Shown: positions 32,021-38,361 of the stretch, one piece after another
Layout of the letters: each line of letters starts with the position of its first letter
How positions within the stretch are numbered: the stretch's first letter is position 1
Origin: a virus
DNA length: 38,361 nucleotides
Strand: one strand, 5' to 3'
IMG/VR virus record: IMGVR_UViG_3300027902_000329
Coordinates: 1 to 38,361 of that record
The notes under the pieces: model-generated
Told to the model about the DNA's origin: nothing
The model's input: the letters and a program-made list of their open reading frames with translations, nothing else
The model's database searches: none
Translations under genes and position numbers: made by a program

Positions 32021-32412
32021 TGGTGATCTTAATCACCGGTAAACCAGGCGCTGGGAAATCCCATTACGCTTTCTCACTGGCCCAAGAACTTAGAGATGAA
32101 GGTAAGCTTGTTCGTGTACTAGATGGTGATGCGGTTCGCTTAAGTAACAATGATAAAGACTATTCTGACTATGGTAGAAGAAATCATTTGATGAGAATGG
32201 CGACTCTCGCTGTTAAAACGGAAGAAGCAGATGTAATAGTGATCATTGCAGCGGTATCTCCTAAAAGAGAATGGAGAGACGCTATGAGGTCTATGTGGAG
32301 ACAAGGAGGGAGATTAATTTTTTTACCAGGCGGAACTCTTTGGGAAGGAACTGAATATGAACGACCTGATGAATCAGAATTTATATTTCCATATTTAAGC
32401 GGTGTTAAATGA
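32020..32412 (+). CDS. Adenylylsulfate (APS) kinase-like protein
   Basis: A 130-residue P-loop kinase. GKPGAGKS (7-14), LDGDAVR (34-40), DYSDYGRRNHLMRMATLA and AAVSPKREWRDAMR follow APS kinase order. It is shorter than usual APS kinase (about 200), losing part of the C-terminal end. If active it makes PAPS, the donor for the sulfotransferase two genes on. The ATG at 32020 overlaps the previous stop. Confidence 0.75.
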   Translation: MVILITGKPGAGKSHYAFSLAQELRDEGKLVRVLDGDAVRLSNNDKDYSDYGRRNHLMRMATLAVKTEEADVIVIIAAVSPKREWRDAMRSMWRQGGRLIFLPGGTLWEGTEYERPDESEFIFPYLSGVK

Positions 32413-33107
32413 ATAATAATTTTTATATCTACTATCTACGCAGACCAGACAAAGTTGATTCAGAAGATTCAACTTTAAACCAGCCTTTTTACGTAGGTAA
32501 AGGTAGTAATGGACGAATTGGTAATCATAGAGGGGAGGCTCAACAACTTCTACATAAACCAGGAAGGAAATCGATTAAGATTACAATTATTCATAAACTG
32601 TGGAAACAAGGGCTTGACTTTACTGAAGATGTATTCCTTGATGGTCTTTCCGAACAAGATGCATTTGATATTGAGATATCAACTATACAATTATATGGTC
32701 GATTAGACAAAGGCACTGGGTGCTTATCTAATATGACTGATGGTGGTGAGGGTCATGTTGGAGGAATTCATTCAGAAAATACTAAGATGATGATTAGCAA
32801 TTCTCTAAAAGGACATGAAACCTCAGAAGAAACAAGAGAGAAGATTAGAAATGCATTGTTAGGGAGAACAGTTACAGCGGAAACGAGGATTAAGCTTGGT
32901 AATATAAGAAGGGGAAGGGAGATGTCAAAAGAAGCTAAACAAAAAATAAGTATTGCAAATAAAAATAAGATAATTTCAAAGGAGACAAGAGAAAAAATAA
33001 GCAGAACTTTGATGGGACATTCTTTTTTTGGAGGAGGATGTAAAAAAGGTAGTATTCCTTGGAATAAAGGAAAGAGAAAACAGCCAGTAAGGATTCCTTA
33101 TGTATGA
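32409..33107 (+). CDS. GIY-YIG homing endonuclease with NUMOD3 repeats
   Basis: A 232-residue protein. The N-terminal nuclease has FYIYYL and FYVGKG (GIY-YIG equivalents), R36 and the DIEIS Glu. From 115 come tandem NUMOD3-type DNA-binding repeats (HSENTKMMISNSLKGHETSE; KISIANKN) and a basic end. It is clearly more AT-rich than its neighbours. It lies between the APS kinase-like and sulfotransferase genes, so it looks like a mobile gene that entered the island. Confidence 0.85.
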   Translation: MNNNFYIYYLRRPDKVDSEDSTLNQPFYVGKGSNGRIGNHRGEAQQLLHKPGRKSIKITIIHKLWKQGLDFTEDVFLDGLSEQDAFDIEISTIQLYGRLDKGTGCLSNMTDGGEGHVGGIHSENTKMMISNSLKGHETSEETREKIRNALLGRTVTAETRIKLGNIRRGREMSKEAKQKISIANKNKIISKETREKISRTLMGHSFFGGGCKKGSIPWNKGKRKQPVRIPYV

Positions 33108-33813
33108 AAATAAATTATCTGACCCTATCCTGGTCACGGGGTGTGCCAGGAGCGGGACCTCGATGGTGGCTGGTGCGATAAATCTTTGTGGTACCTTCGG
33201 TGGCATTATGCGTGGCCCAAACTCTGCAAATGCTAAGGGAATGTTTGAAAATGCGCGCATTGTCAATACTATTACAAAGCCATATCTTAGAGAGTTAGGA
33301 TTAGATCCATTGGGTCAGTTTCCTTTGCCAGATATTAACAACTTACCTATTCCAACAGATTGGCGTAGGAGAGTTGAACAAGTTTTTATAGATGAAGGAT
33401 ATCAAGCAGGGCCCATTTTTTATAAAGGTGCAAAGATGTGCCTATTTTGGCCGGTCTGGCATTCCGCCTTTCCAAAATCTAAGTGGGTGATTGTAAGAAG
33501 ACGTACTGGAGACATAGTGAATTCTTGTTTACATACCGGCTTCATGCGAGCATTTCAAAATAGGAATTTCCAGAAAGCAGTTGGAGTAGATAATGAAATA
33601 GACGGTTGGACCTGGTGGGTCAATTCTCATCTTTCCAGATTCCGTGAGATGATAGACACTGGCCTTAATTGTAAAATAGTATGGCCGGAAAGAATGGTGG
33701 ACGGTGATTTTTCGCAGCTGATGGAGTTAATGGATTGGTTGGGTCTCAAGTGGAATCCAGAAGTTCTTATATTCATTGACAGCAAACTTTGGAAGGCAAG
33801 ACAGAAGAGGTAA
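33100..33813 (+). CDS. Sulfotransferase family protein
   Basis: A 237-residue protein. VTGCARSGTSMVAG (12-25) is the 5'-phosphosulfate-binding loop; WVIVRRRTGDIVNSCLHTG (about 128-146) is the 3'-phosphate-binding part. It should move sulfate from PAPS to a sugar or other hydroxyl. With the APS kinase-like gene it suggests a sulfated product. Coding overlaps the endonuclease end by 8 nt. Confidence 0.82.
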   Translation: MYENKLSDPILVTGCARSGTSMVAGAINLCGTFGGIMRGPNSANAKGMFENARIVNTITKPYLRELGLDPLGQFPLPDINNLPIPTDWRRRVEQVFIDEGYQAGPIFYKGAKMCLFWPVWHSAFPKSKWVIVRRRTGDIVNSCLHTGFMRAFQNRNFQKAVGVDNEIDGWTWWVNSHLSRFREMIDTGLNCKIVWPERMVDGDFSQLMELMDWLGLKWNPEVLIFIDSKLWKARQKR

Positions 33814-33819
33814 ATAATT

Positions 33820-34197
33820 ATGGCCAGAACCACAGCCGTAGATGTTAAGGCTATCATAAAAACTAAGCTCACTGAGTCAGAAGTGACTCCATATGTGACC
33901 TCTGCCAACATCCTGGTTACTCAGGCCCTGGGTAGTTCGGGTCTTAGCGATGACGTTCTTACAGAGATTGAGCGCTGGGTTGCAGCACATATGATCGCCG
34001 TCACTAAGACTCGTCAGGCAACTGATGAGAAGGCCGGAACTGCCAGTGTGAAATACAGTGGCCAGTACGGAGCCAATCTTTCATCTACTACATATGGCCA
34101 GATGGCACTCACCCTTGACACGACTGGCATCTTGGCAACTTTGGGCGGAAAGGCAGCTTGGATTTATGCTGTTCCTACTGCGCCGAGTAAGTTCTAA
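33820..34197 (+). CDS. Head-tail connector protein
   Basis: A 125-residue protein after the island; the helical N-terminus (TTAVDVKAIIKTKLTESEVTPYVTSANIL) and EIERWVAAHMIAVTKTRQ fit adaptor proteins that bind beneath the portal (gp6-like/DUF4054). Position before stopper and tail completion genes agrees. AGAGG lies upstream of the ATG. Confidence 0.72.
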   Translation: MARTTAVDVKAIIKTKLTESEVTPYVTSANILVTQALGSSGLSDDVLTEIERWVAAHMIAVTKTRQATDEKAGTASVKYSGQYGANLSSTTYGQMALTLDTTGILATLGGKAAWIYAVPTAPSKF

Positions 34198-34321
34198 TGT
34201 GGGTATCGGTGGCCATTAAATACTGTCTACAACCGTCTGAGCCCATGGCTGCTAGTAGATAAATAGAGATGGGCAAAAAGGGTAAGGCATAAAATAAAAC
34301 CCAGAAATTTAGAGGTTCATC
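34198..34321 (+). promoter_or_regulatory. Structured leader, copy Y
   Basis: Noncoding gap. CCGT (34233-34236) can pair with ATGG (34245-34248), and CTGAGCCCATGGCTGC (34237-34252) repeats the block of copy X at 14515. The rest is AT-rich with no clear promoter. Confidence 0.4.
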
Positions 34322-34684
34322 ATGTCGATTATAGATTTTGTAGAGGGAGTCTGCGTGCAACAATGTGTATACTGGGGGACTCCAAAGCCAGACGGTTATG
34401 GTTCTGAAACTTATGCTGAACCAGTAGAGATAATGTGTCGTTGGGACAGCAGCACTAAACTGGTTACTTCTGCTAAGGGAGAGCAATTTGTTTGCGTTGC
34501 TGAAGTCATGGTCACTCAGGAACTAGACATTGATGGTAGACTTTACCTCGGCAGTCTTGACGACCTGGATTCAAACCAGGAATTAGATCCAAAGTCGATT
34601 ACAAAAGCATATCGTATAAAGCAGTTTGGCAAGACACCTCTCTTTCAAAGCACTGACGAATTTGTAATGGTTGCTTATCTTTAG
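34322..34684 (+). CDS. Head-completion (stopper-like) protein
   Basis: A 120-residue protein in the stopper position. Mostly beta (CVYWGTPKPDGYGSETYAEP; IMCRWDSSTKLV; EVMVTQELDIDGRLYLG), as in gp16-like/head closure proteins. Sequence identity to a named family is not certain; the call rests on length and order. AGAGG precedes the ATG. Confidence 0.6.
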   Translation: MSIIDFVEGVCVQQCVYWGTPKPDGYGSETYAEPVEIMCRWDSSTKLVTSAKGEQFVCVAEVMVTQELDIDGRLYLGSLDDLDSNQELDPKSITKAYRIKQFGKTPLFQSTDEFVMVAYL

Positions 34685-34694
34685 GAGAGAACAA

Positions 34695-35081
34695 ATGGGA
34701 ATCAAAGGTCTGGAAGCAGTTGTAGCCAAGCTCAACAAAGAGATCAAAGGGATTGAAGATCGTTCATTGGAGGGATTGTTATTGGCTGTAGCTATGGTTC
34801 GTCAGAGCATGGAAGACACTCCTCCTTTGATTCCGATACAGTTTGGAAATCTTCGCACAAGTTGGTTTGCAACTCCTCTTCATTATGCTACCGGTCCTGC
34901 GGTGATATGTGGATTTGCAGCCAACTACGCTATATATGTGCACGAAATGTTAGCTAGCATGACAGGCAATCCAATCAATTGGTCCAGGCCTGGTTCTGGT
35001 CCTAAGTTCTTTCAGTCTGCTCTACGTAGAAACAAAGATAAGATTTTGCAGATTATAAGAGAAAACGCAAAGGTGAAATGA
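34695..35081 (+). CDS. Tail completion protein, HK97 gp10-like
   Basis: A 128-residue protein; the ATG at 34695 follows TAGGAGAG, while an ATG at 34671 lies in the previous gene. Helical start (GLEAVVAKLNKEIKGIE), then TPPLIPIQFGNLRTSW and YAIYVHEML, then GPKFFQSALRRNKDKIL: the pattern of gp10/Neck1-type proteins that join tail to head. Confidence 0.78.
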   Translation: MGIKGLEAVVAKLNKEIKGIEDRSLEGLLLAVAMVRQSMEDTPPLIPIQFGNLRTSWFATPLHYATGPAVICGFAANYAIYVHEMLASMTGNPINWSRPGSGPKFFQSALRRNKDKILQIIRENAKVK

Positions 35082-35470
35082 TGAATTTACCATCAGATGA
35101 TGTCAAAAGCATTTTAGTGGCGGCTGGATTATCATTAACATTTGGTACTAATTTGTTTGTGGGCCTAGAGCCTGCAACTCCGGTAAACTGTGTGACTGTG
35201 TATGACACTCCGGGTTCTAAACCTGACTCTGCATTTGATAAGAGTAATATCTACAATCCGTCTATACAAATCAAGGTCAGGAATAACAGTTACGTGGCAG
35301 CAGGAATTCTTATCAACCAGATTAAAGACTCTCTGCATAACATTAGCAATGAAGCCTGGAATGGAACAAATTATATTCTTATCCAGTGTTCTCAAGAACC
35401 ATTTTCATTAGGCCCGGATGTTAATGGAAAGCATCAATGGGTTTGTAATTTTGACCTGGCAAGAAGTTAA
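35078..35470 (+). CDS. Tail terminator-like protein
   Basis: A 130-residue protein, overlapping the previous gene by 4 nt (two ATGs in a row, 35078 and 35081). The alpha/beta plan (SDDVKSILVAAGLSLTFGTN; NPSIQIKVRNNSYVAAGILINQIKDSL) fits gpU-like tail terminators or minor capsid Gp12-like proteins and the gene order. Confidence 0.68.
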   Translation: MMNLPSDDVKSILVAAGLSLTFGTNLFVGLEPATPVNCVTVYDTPGSKPDSAFDKSNIYNPSIQIKVRNNSYVAAGILINQIKDSLHNISNEAWNGTNYILIQCSQEPFSLGPDVNGKHQWVCNFDLARS

Positions 35471-35472
35471 TT

Positions 35473-35509
35473 TTTTATTCTTTGAGTTGGAGTAGTTTCA
35501 TAATATAAT
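35473..35509 (+). promoter_or_regulatory. Phage promoter, copy D
   Basis: TTTTATTCTTTGA at 35473-35485, 18 bases, TATAAT at 35504-35509. It drives the tail tube and later tail genes, starting near 35516. Confidence 0.82.
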
Positions 35510-35533
35510 AGACGTATAAGTTTTATAAAAAGC

Positions 35534-35583
35534 GGCACCAGAACAACTGGGCTGACAAGCATTGAGCTTGCCAGCTCTTTTTT
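35534..35583 (+). terminator. Leader hairpin plus intrinsic terminator (attenuator-like), copy 2
   Basis: GGCA, then CCAG-AACAA-CTGG (35538-35550), then a long hairpin (35549-35560 with 35566-35577; ATTGA loop, one A-C mismatch), then TTTTTT. Compared with copy 1, the first stem changed from CTGA/TCAG to CCAG/CTGG with the AACAA loop kept: compensatory change. The last GG of the small hairpin can also join the terminator stem. Confidence 0.75.
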
Positions 35584-35610
35584 GTTTAACTTAAAGGAGG
35601 GGAAAAAGTT

Positions 35611-36045
35611 ATGCCACAACATACGCATGTTAAGGCCTATTCTGGGATGGGAACTCATTTCCAAAGGTTTAATTCGGTCACTCACAAGTATGAAACCATA
35701 GGTAGTATTACCAAGATCGGAGGACCTGACAAGAAACGAGAAACTCAGGACGCTACAGCTCTCGATACTGTAGGTGGGTATCGGACATTCATTGGTGGCC
35801 TCAGAGACGGAGGCTCTATCAAGTTGTCAATGATTTTCACCCGAGACACCTACGAGTTGATGAATCACGATTTCGAATCAGATGTCGTGCAAAGCTATAT
35901 GATTACCTTGCCAGATGAAGACAGAACCACGTTTGAATTTTCTGGTTTGGTAACTGAGATACCTTTGTCTGTAGATGAGAAAATCATTACTGCTGATGTT
36001 ACTATCAAAATCAGCGGTGTGGTGGTAATCGAATCTGGTAGCTAA
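35611..36045 (+). CDS. Major tail tube protein
   Basis: A 144-residue protein with a strong AAAGGAGGGG site. It is beta-rich (YETIGSITKIGGPDKKRETQ; DGGSIKLSMIFTRDTYELM; FEFSGLVTEIPLSVDEKI), as expected for lambda gpV / TP901-type tail tube subunits, and stands directly before the G/GT genes. Confidence 0.82.
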   Translation: MPQHTHVKAYSGMGTHFQRFNSVTHKYETIGSITKIGGPDKKRETQDATALDTVGGYRTFIGGLRDGGSIKLSMIFTRDTYELMNHDFESDVVQSYMITLPDEDRTTFEFSGLVTEIPLSVDEKIITADVTIKISGVVVIESGS

Positions 36046-36115
36046 CAGAGGTCGGTAACTCAAAAAACTAAACAAACCCTAATCATGGGCCTGACTTTTC
36101 ATAAGGAGCCTGATC

Positions 36116-36496
36116 ATGGCATTTTTAACCAGAGAACAATTGTTGGCCAAGGAAGAACTCAAGATTGAAAAAGTGATCTTGGGTAAGGATCATGTCTTTG
36201 TTCGTCAGATGAATGCCCACGAACACTCTCTCTATTCCCAGTTGTTGACCAAGCAAGTTCCGGTATTGGAAGATGGGAAAGAGACCGGGGAAACATCAGT
36301 CGAATCAGTGGTAGAAGACTGGCCCTCAAAGCTGGTGGCCTGCACTTTATGTGACGATAAAGGTAATCTCTTGCTCAAAGCAGAGGATTGGCAGACTTTG
36401 AGCCAGAACATGACGGCTGCTAAGCTGGACAAAATTGCCACTGCCGCCATGAAGTTGAATCGGATTAAAGATCAGGAAACCAAAGTAAAAAACTAA
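36116..36496 (+). CDS. Tail assembly chaperone, short form (G-like)
   Basis: A 126-residue protein (MAFLTREQLLAKEELKIEKV at the N-terminus), AAGGAG before the ATG. It is alpha/beta with a helical C-terminus, the usual form for lambda gpG analogues that coat the tape measure during tail assembly. Its last codons form a -1 slippery site. Confidence 0.85.
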   Translation: MAFLTREQLLAKEELKIEKVILGKDHVFVRQMNAHEHSLYSQLLTKQVPVLEDGKETGETSVESVVEDWPSKLVACTLCDDKGNLLLKAEDWQTLSQNMTAAKLDKIATAAMKLNRIKDQETKVKN

Positions 36497-36852
36497 GGGG
36501 CCGCCCGGGGCGGCGCTTCGAGTTTCGGCTGGCATTAGCATGTGGGGTACCTCATCCAGATTTCATCTTGCCTTATATGACATTGGAGCAGATAACAGAT
36601 GTTATGGCCTATGACAGAATTGAACCGATTGGGGGATACCGAGAAGATTATCGGTTCGCCCAAGTCTGTCTGTTGCTTCATAACCAAATCCAGCAACAGA
36701 GAGGAGATGGTAAGTGGAGAACAGCCACCCTACAGGATTTCATGTTGTGGGGACCGAAAGGGAAGTCAGAATCTGGTGATAAACCACAATCAGTTGAAGA
36801 GCAGAAGGCGATCATGCTGAGTTTAGCAAGTCCCAAAAAGGAAAAGAGATAA
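36116..36852 (+). CDS. Tail assembly chaperone, frameshifted long form (GT-like)
   Basis: A -1 slip at 36487-36493 joins the 126-residue short form to 119 further residues read from 36493. The extension starts LRGRPGRRFEFRLALACGVP and continues HPDFILPYMTLEQITDVMAY, as in T extensions of chaperones. The total is about 245 residues. The extension has no start codon in its conserved first part (before the ATG at 36568), which supports a frameshift. Confidence 0.85.
36487..36514 (+). promoter_or_regulatory. -1 programmed frameshift signal
   Basis: A slippery heptamer AAAAAAC in the right phase (A AAA AAC), a 0-frame stop directly after, six bases, then a GC hairpin (GCCGCC at 36500-36505 with GGCGGC at 36509-36514). 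Confidence 0.88.
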
Positions 36853-38361
36853 TGGGTGCCGGTGACCTCGGTAGATTAGAAGCCACTCTCGGCGTAAATA
36901 CAGATCCGCTTCGCCAAGCCGAAGCCCAAATGCAGCAGTTTGGATCGACTGCCGAATCTATGTTTAGCCAAGCTGGTGGCCATGCTGTTGCTTTTGGTGG
37001 TCACTTAATGGCTCTTGTTGGGATTTCTTTGTCTGTGGCCGCGGCTCTGCAGACAGTTAAGAAAGGGATTGAAGAAATTACTACCTTTAATATTGGAGCG
37101 ATTAGTACAGCGGCTATGATGTTAAGTAGGGCCAATGTAGAGGGAATTGAAGCACAGACGGTTGCTTACGGACAGTATAAAGCTTATGTTTTAAATATGT
37201 ATGAAGCTTTGGAAGCTGAAACAGAAAAACATTTTGCTTCTGGTAAAGAAATGATAGGTTCATTTGATGCCTTTGCTAGGAAAGGCATTTACGCCGCCGA
37301 GGAAGAGGCTGGAGCCATTGGCGTTATTACTGATGCAGTAAAACTTCTACATCGAGGCCATGTTAATGAAGCGACAATGCAACATGAAATTCAAGGCCTT
37401 TTAGAGGGACATGCTGGTATTCGTTTTAAGTTGGCTCAACAGCTAAAAGGTTTGATGGGGGAGTCTTGGAAAGAGCAAGTACAAGCGGCAGTCCAATCTG
37501 GTACCTTACTTGAACTTTTGCAGGAAAAGTTCAAGGGTCTTTCGATGGCTGCCGGTGACATTCAAAAGAATTTACAGGCCCAAGAAACTACTTTTAGTAC
37601 TTTGATTTCTCAGATTGGTAGAGATGGATTGGGAGGTCTTTATATAGATATTGTTGATTCTGTAAGAAGTATAAATGATTTTCTTCGAGAAAACAAAGAC
37701 ACTATAATAACAGGAATCCAGACTGGCTGGTTGGGAATCAAGGCGGTAATCTCTACAGTTAAAGAGAGTATTGAATGGATAAATACTCATGCCTCTTTCA
37801 AAATTCAGGGAATTACAGATAGAGGGCAGGGAGCGCAGATAAATTGGGGAGCTCAATTATCTGGAATTGAAAAGTTTAAAAAAGATTTATCAGATGTGAT
37901 CGGCGGTTGGCATATGTTTACTGTTCTTATTCCAATGGTATTTTCTGCTCTTTCTACTGGTTTTCAACAAATGGGGAACATAATTGTAGGAGGTGTTACG
38001 CTTGGCGCTCAAAGGTTAGCTGCTGGTTATGATTTTTTAGTTGCCAAAGCTGGCGAGTTTGGGTCTTCAGTGGGTAGCGGTATTGGTGTGGCGATAGGAA
38101 AATTTGGGGAGCTTTGGAATTGGATTATCAATCTGAGCGAGACGATTACCAATTCTGTTAATTGGGTTTTAGAGATATCAGTAGTTAAAGAAGGAATAAT
38201 TTGGCTAAAAGAAACCGTTGATTATCTTGTTGATATTTTTTCAAAAGCGTATACTTGGACGATAAATGTAGTTGCTAATATTCCAGAGATTTTAAGAACT
38301 GTCTTAGGAATAGGAGGGGCTCCTAAAAAACCCGTATCTGTTATAGAGCAATATAATCGGG
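36852..38361 (+). CDS. Tape measure protein, N-terminal part (runs off the window)
   Basis: Open from ATG 36852, overlapping the previous stop by one base, to the right edge: at least 503 residues. The start GDLGRLEATLGVNTDPLRQA and later QAEAQMQQFGSTAE are typical of tape measure proteins. Hydrophobic stretches (near LMALVGISLSVAAAL and MFTVLIPMVFSAL) and long helices follow. It sets tail length and is ejected during infection. Incomplete. Confidence 0.9.
   Translation, partial: MGAGDLGRLEATLGVNTDPLRQAEAQMQQFGSTAESMFSQAGGHAVAFGGHLMALVGISLSVAAALQTVKKGIEEITTFNIGAISTAAMMLSRANVEGIEAQTVAYGQYKAYVLNMYEALEAETEKHFASGKEMIGSFDAFARKGIYAAEEEAGAIGVITDAVKLLHRGHVNEATMQHEIQGLLEGHAGIRFKLAQQLKGLMGESWKEQVQAAVQSGTLLELLQEKFKGLSMAAGDIQKNLQAQETTFSTLISQIGRDGLGGLYIDIVDSVRSINDFLRENKDTIITGIQTGWLGIKAVISTVKESIEWINTHASFKIQGITDRGQGAQINWGAQLSGIEKFKKDLSDVIGGWHMFTVLIPMVFSALSTGFQQMGNIIVGGVTLGAQRLAAGYDFLVAKAGEFGSSVGSGIGVAIGKFGELWNWIINLSETITNSVNWVLEISVVKEGIIWLKETVDYLVDIFSKAYTWTINVVANIPEILRTVLGIGGAPKKPVSVIEQYNR

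Noticed and set aside
1-38361. CRISPR arrays, insertion sequences or integrase/attachment sites
   Set aside because: No spaced repeat array, transposase or integrase was seen; the repeats found are protein linkers, RNA leaders and the pair around the tmRNA.
1-38361. Ordinary tRNA genes
   Set aside because: The only acceptor stem with a matching T arm and CCA that I found belongs to the tmRNA; a tRNAscan run would settle it.

Overview
The window is one continuous piece of a tailed double-stranded DNA phage genome, most likely a siphovirus or other long-tailed phage and probably from an uncultured source. It carries the whole packaging, capsid, connector and tail-tube series in the usual order: small terminase, large terminase, portal, MuF-type minor head protein, protease/scaffold, decoration protein, major capsid protein, head-tail connectors, tail tube, G/GT tail chaperones with a -1 frameshift site, and the start of the tape measure gene. 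Genes are packed tightly, often with 4-nt ATGA overlaps, and mostly have Shine-Dalgarno sites, so the host is a bacterium. A heptose-kinase-like gene and a sugar island hint at a Gram-negative host; this is inference.

Layout. Positions 1-240 are GC-rich and structured, with no convincing gene. Positions 358-2106 (minus strand) hold a small operon: two zinc-ribbon proteins, an HTH protein, two unknown proteins and an HNH endonuclease. From 2.2 kb everything runs on the plus strand. The small terminase gene is followed by an unusual RNA region (3.0-4.1 kb): a candidate large structured ncRNA with its own promoter and terminator, then a tmRNA with its own tag, bracketed by two copies of a 46-nt repeat, then a 14-codon ORF behind a near-perfect Shine-Dalgarno. 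A block of small accessory genes follows (phosphatase, transglycosylase, 5'-3' exonuclease), then the large terminase.

From 8.8 to 22.2 kb the head proteins (portal, MuF minor head protein, DUF2213-type protease/scaffold) and two neighbouring ORFs are built from enzyme-like cassettes. These are ADP-ribosyltransferase-like domains, four anthrax-lethal-factor-like zinc peptidases, a JAMM/JAB peptidase and a possible acyltransferase. They are joined by a repeated glycine-rich linker, GGxGSGNFGHxGxPG followed by xxGGSG, present in nine good copies and one degenerate copy. One peptidase cassette sits inside the minor head protein and splits it. The best reading is a set of virion-packaged, exchangeable effectors carried on head proteins and possibly released by the prohead protease. 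This is the most striking system in the window.

Between the major capsid gene and the connector genes (24.4-33.8 kb) lies a metabolic island: AdoMet decarboxylase, a DUF115-like protein, a zinc alcohol dehydrogenase, an SDR, an HldE-like kinase, a single-chain ThDP enzyme, a methyltransferase-glycosyltransferase-glycosyltransferase fusion, an APS-kinase-like protein, a GIY-YIG endonuclease and a sulfotransferase. It looks like a pathway that makes and attaches a modified, perhaps sulfated, sugar.

Regulation. Four copies of one promoter (TTTTATTCTTTGA, 18 nt, TATAAT) start transcription units at about 2.2, 8.5, 19.4 and 35.5 kb. Two of them are followed by a leader with a covarying AACAA-loop hairpin and then an intrinsic terminator, which suggests attenuation or antitermination.
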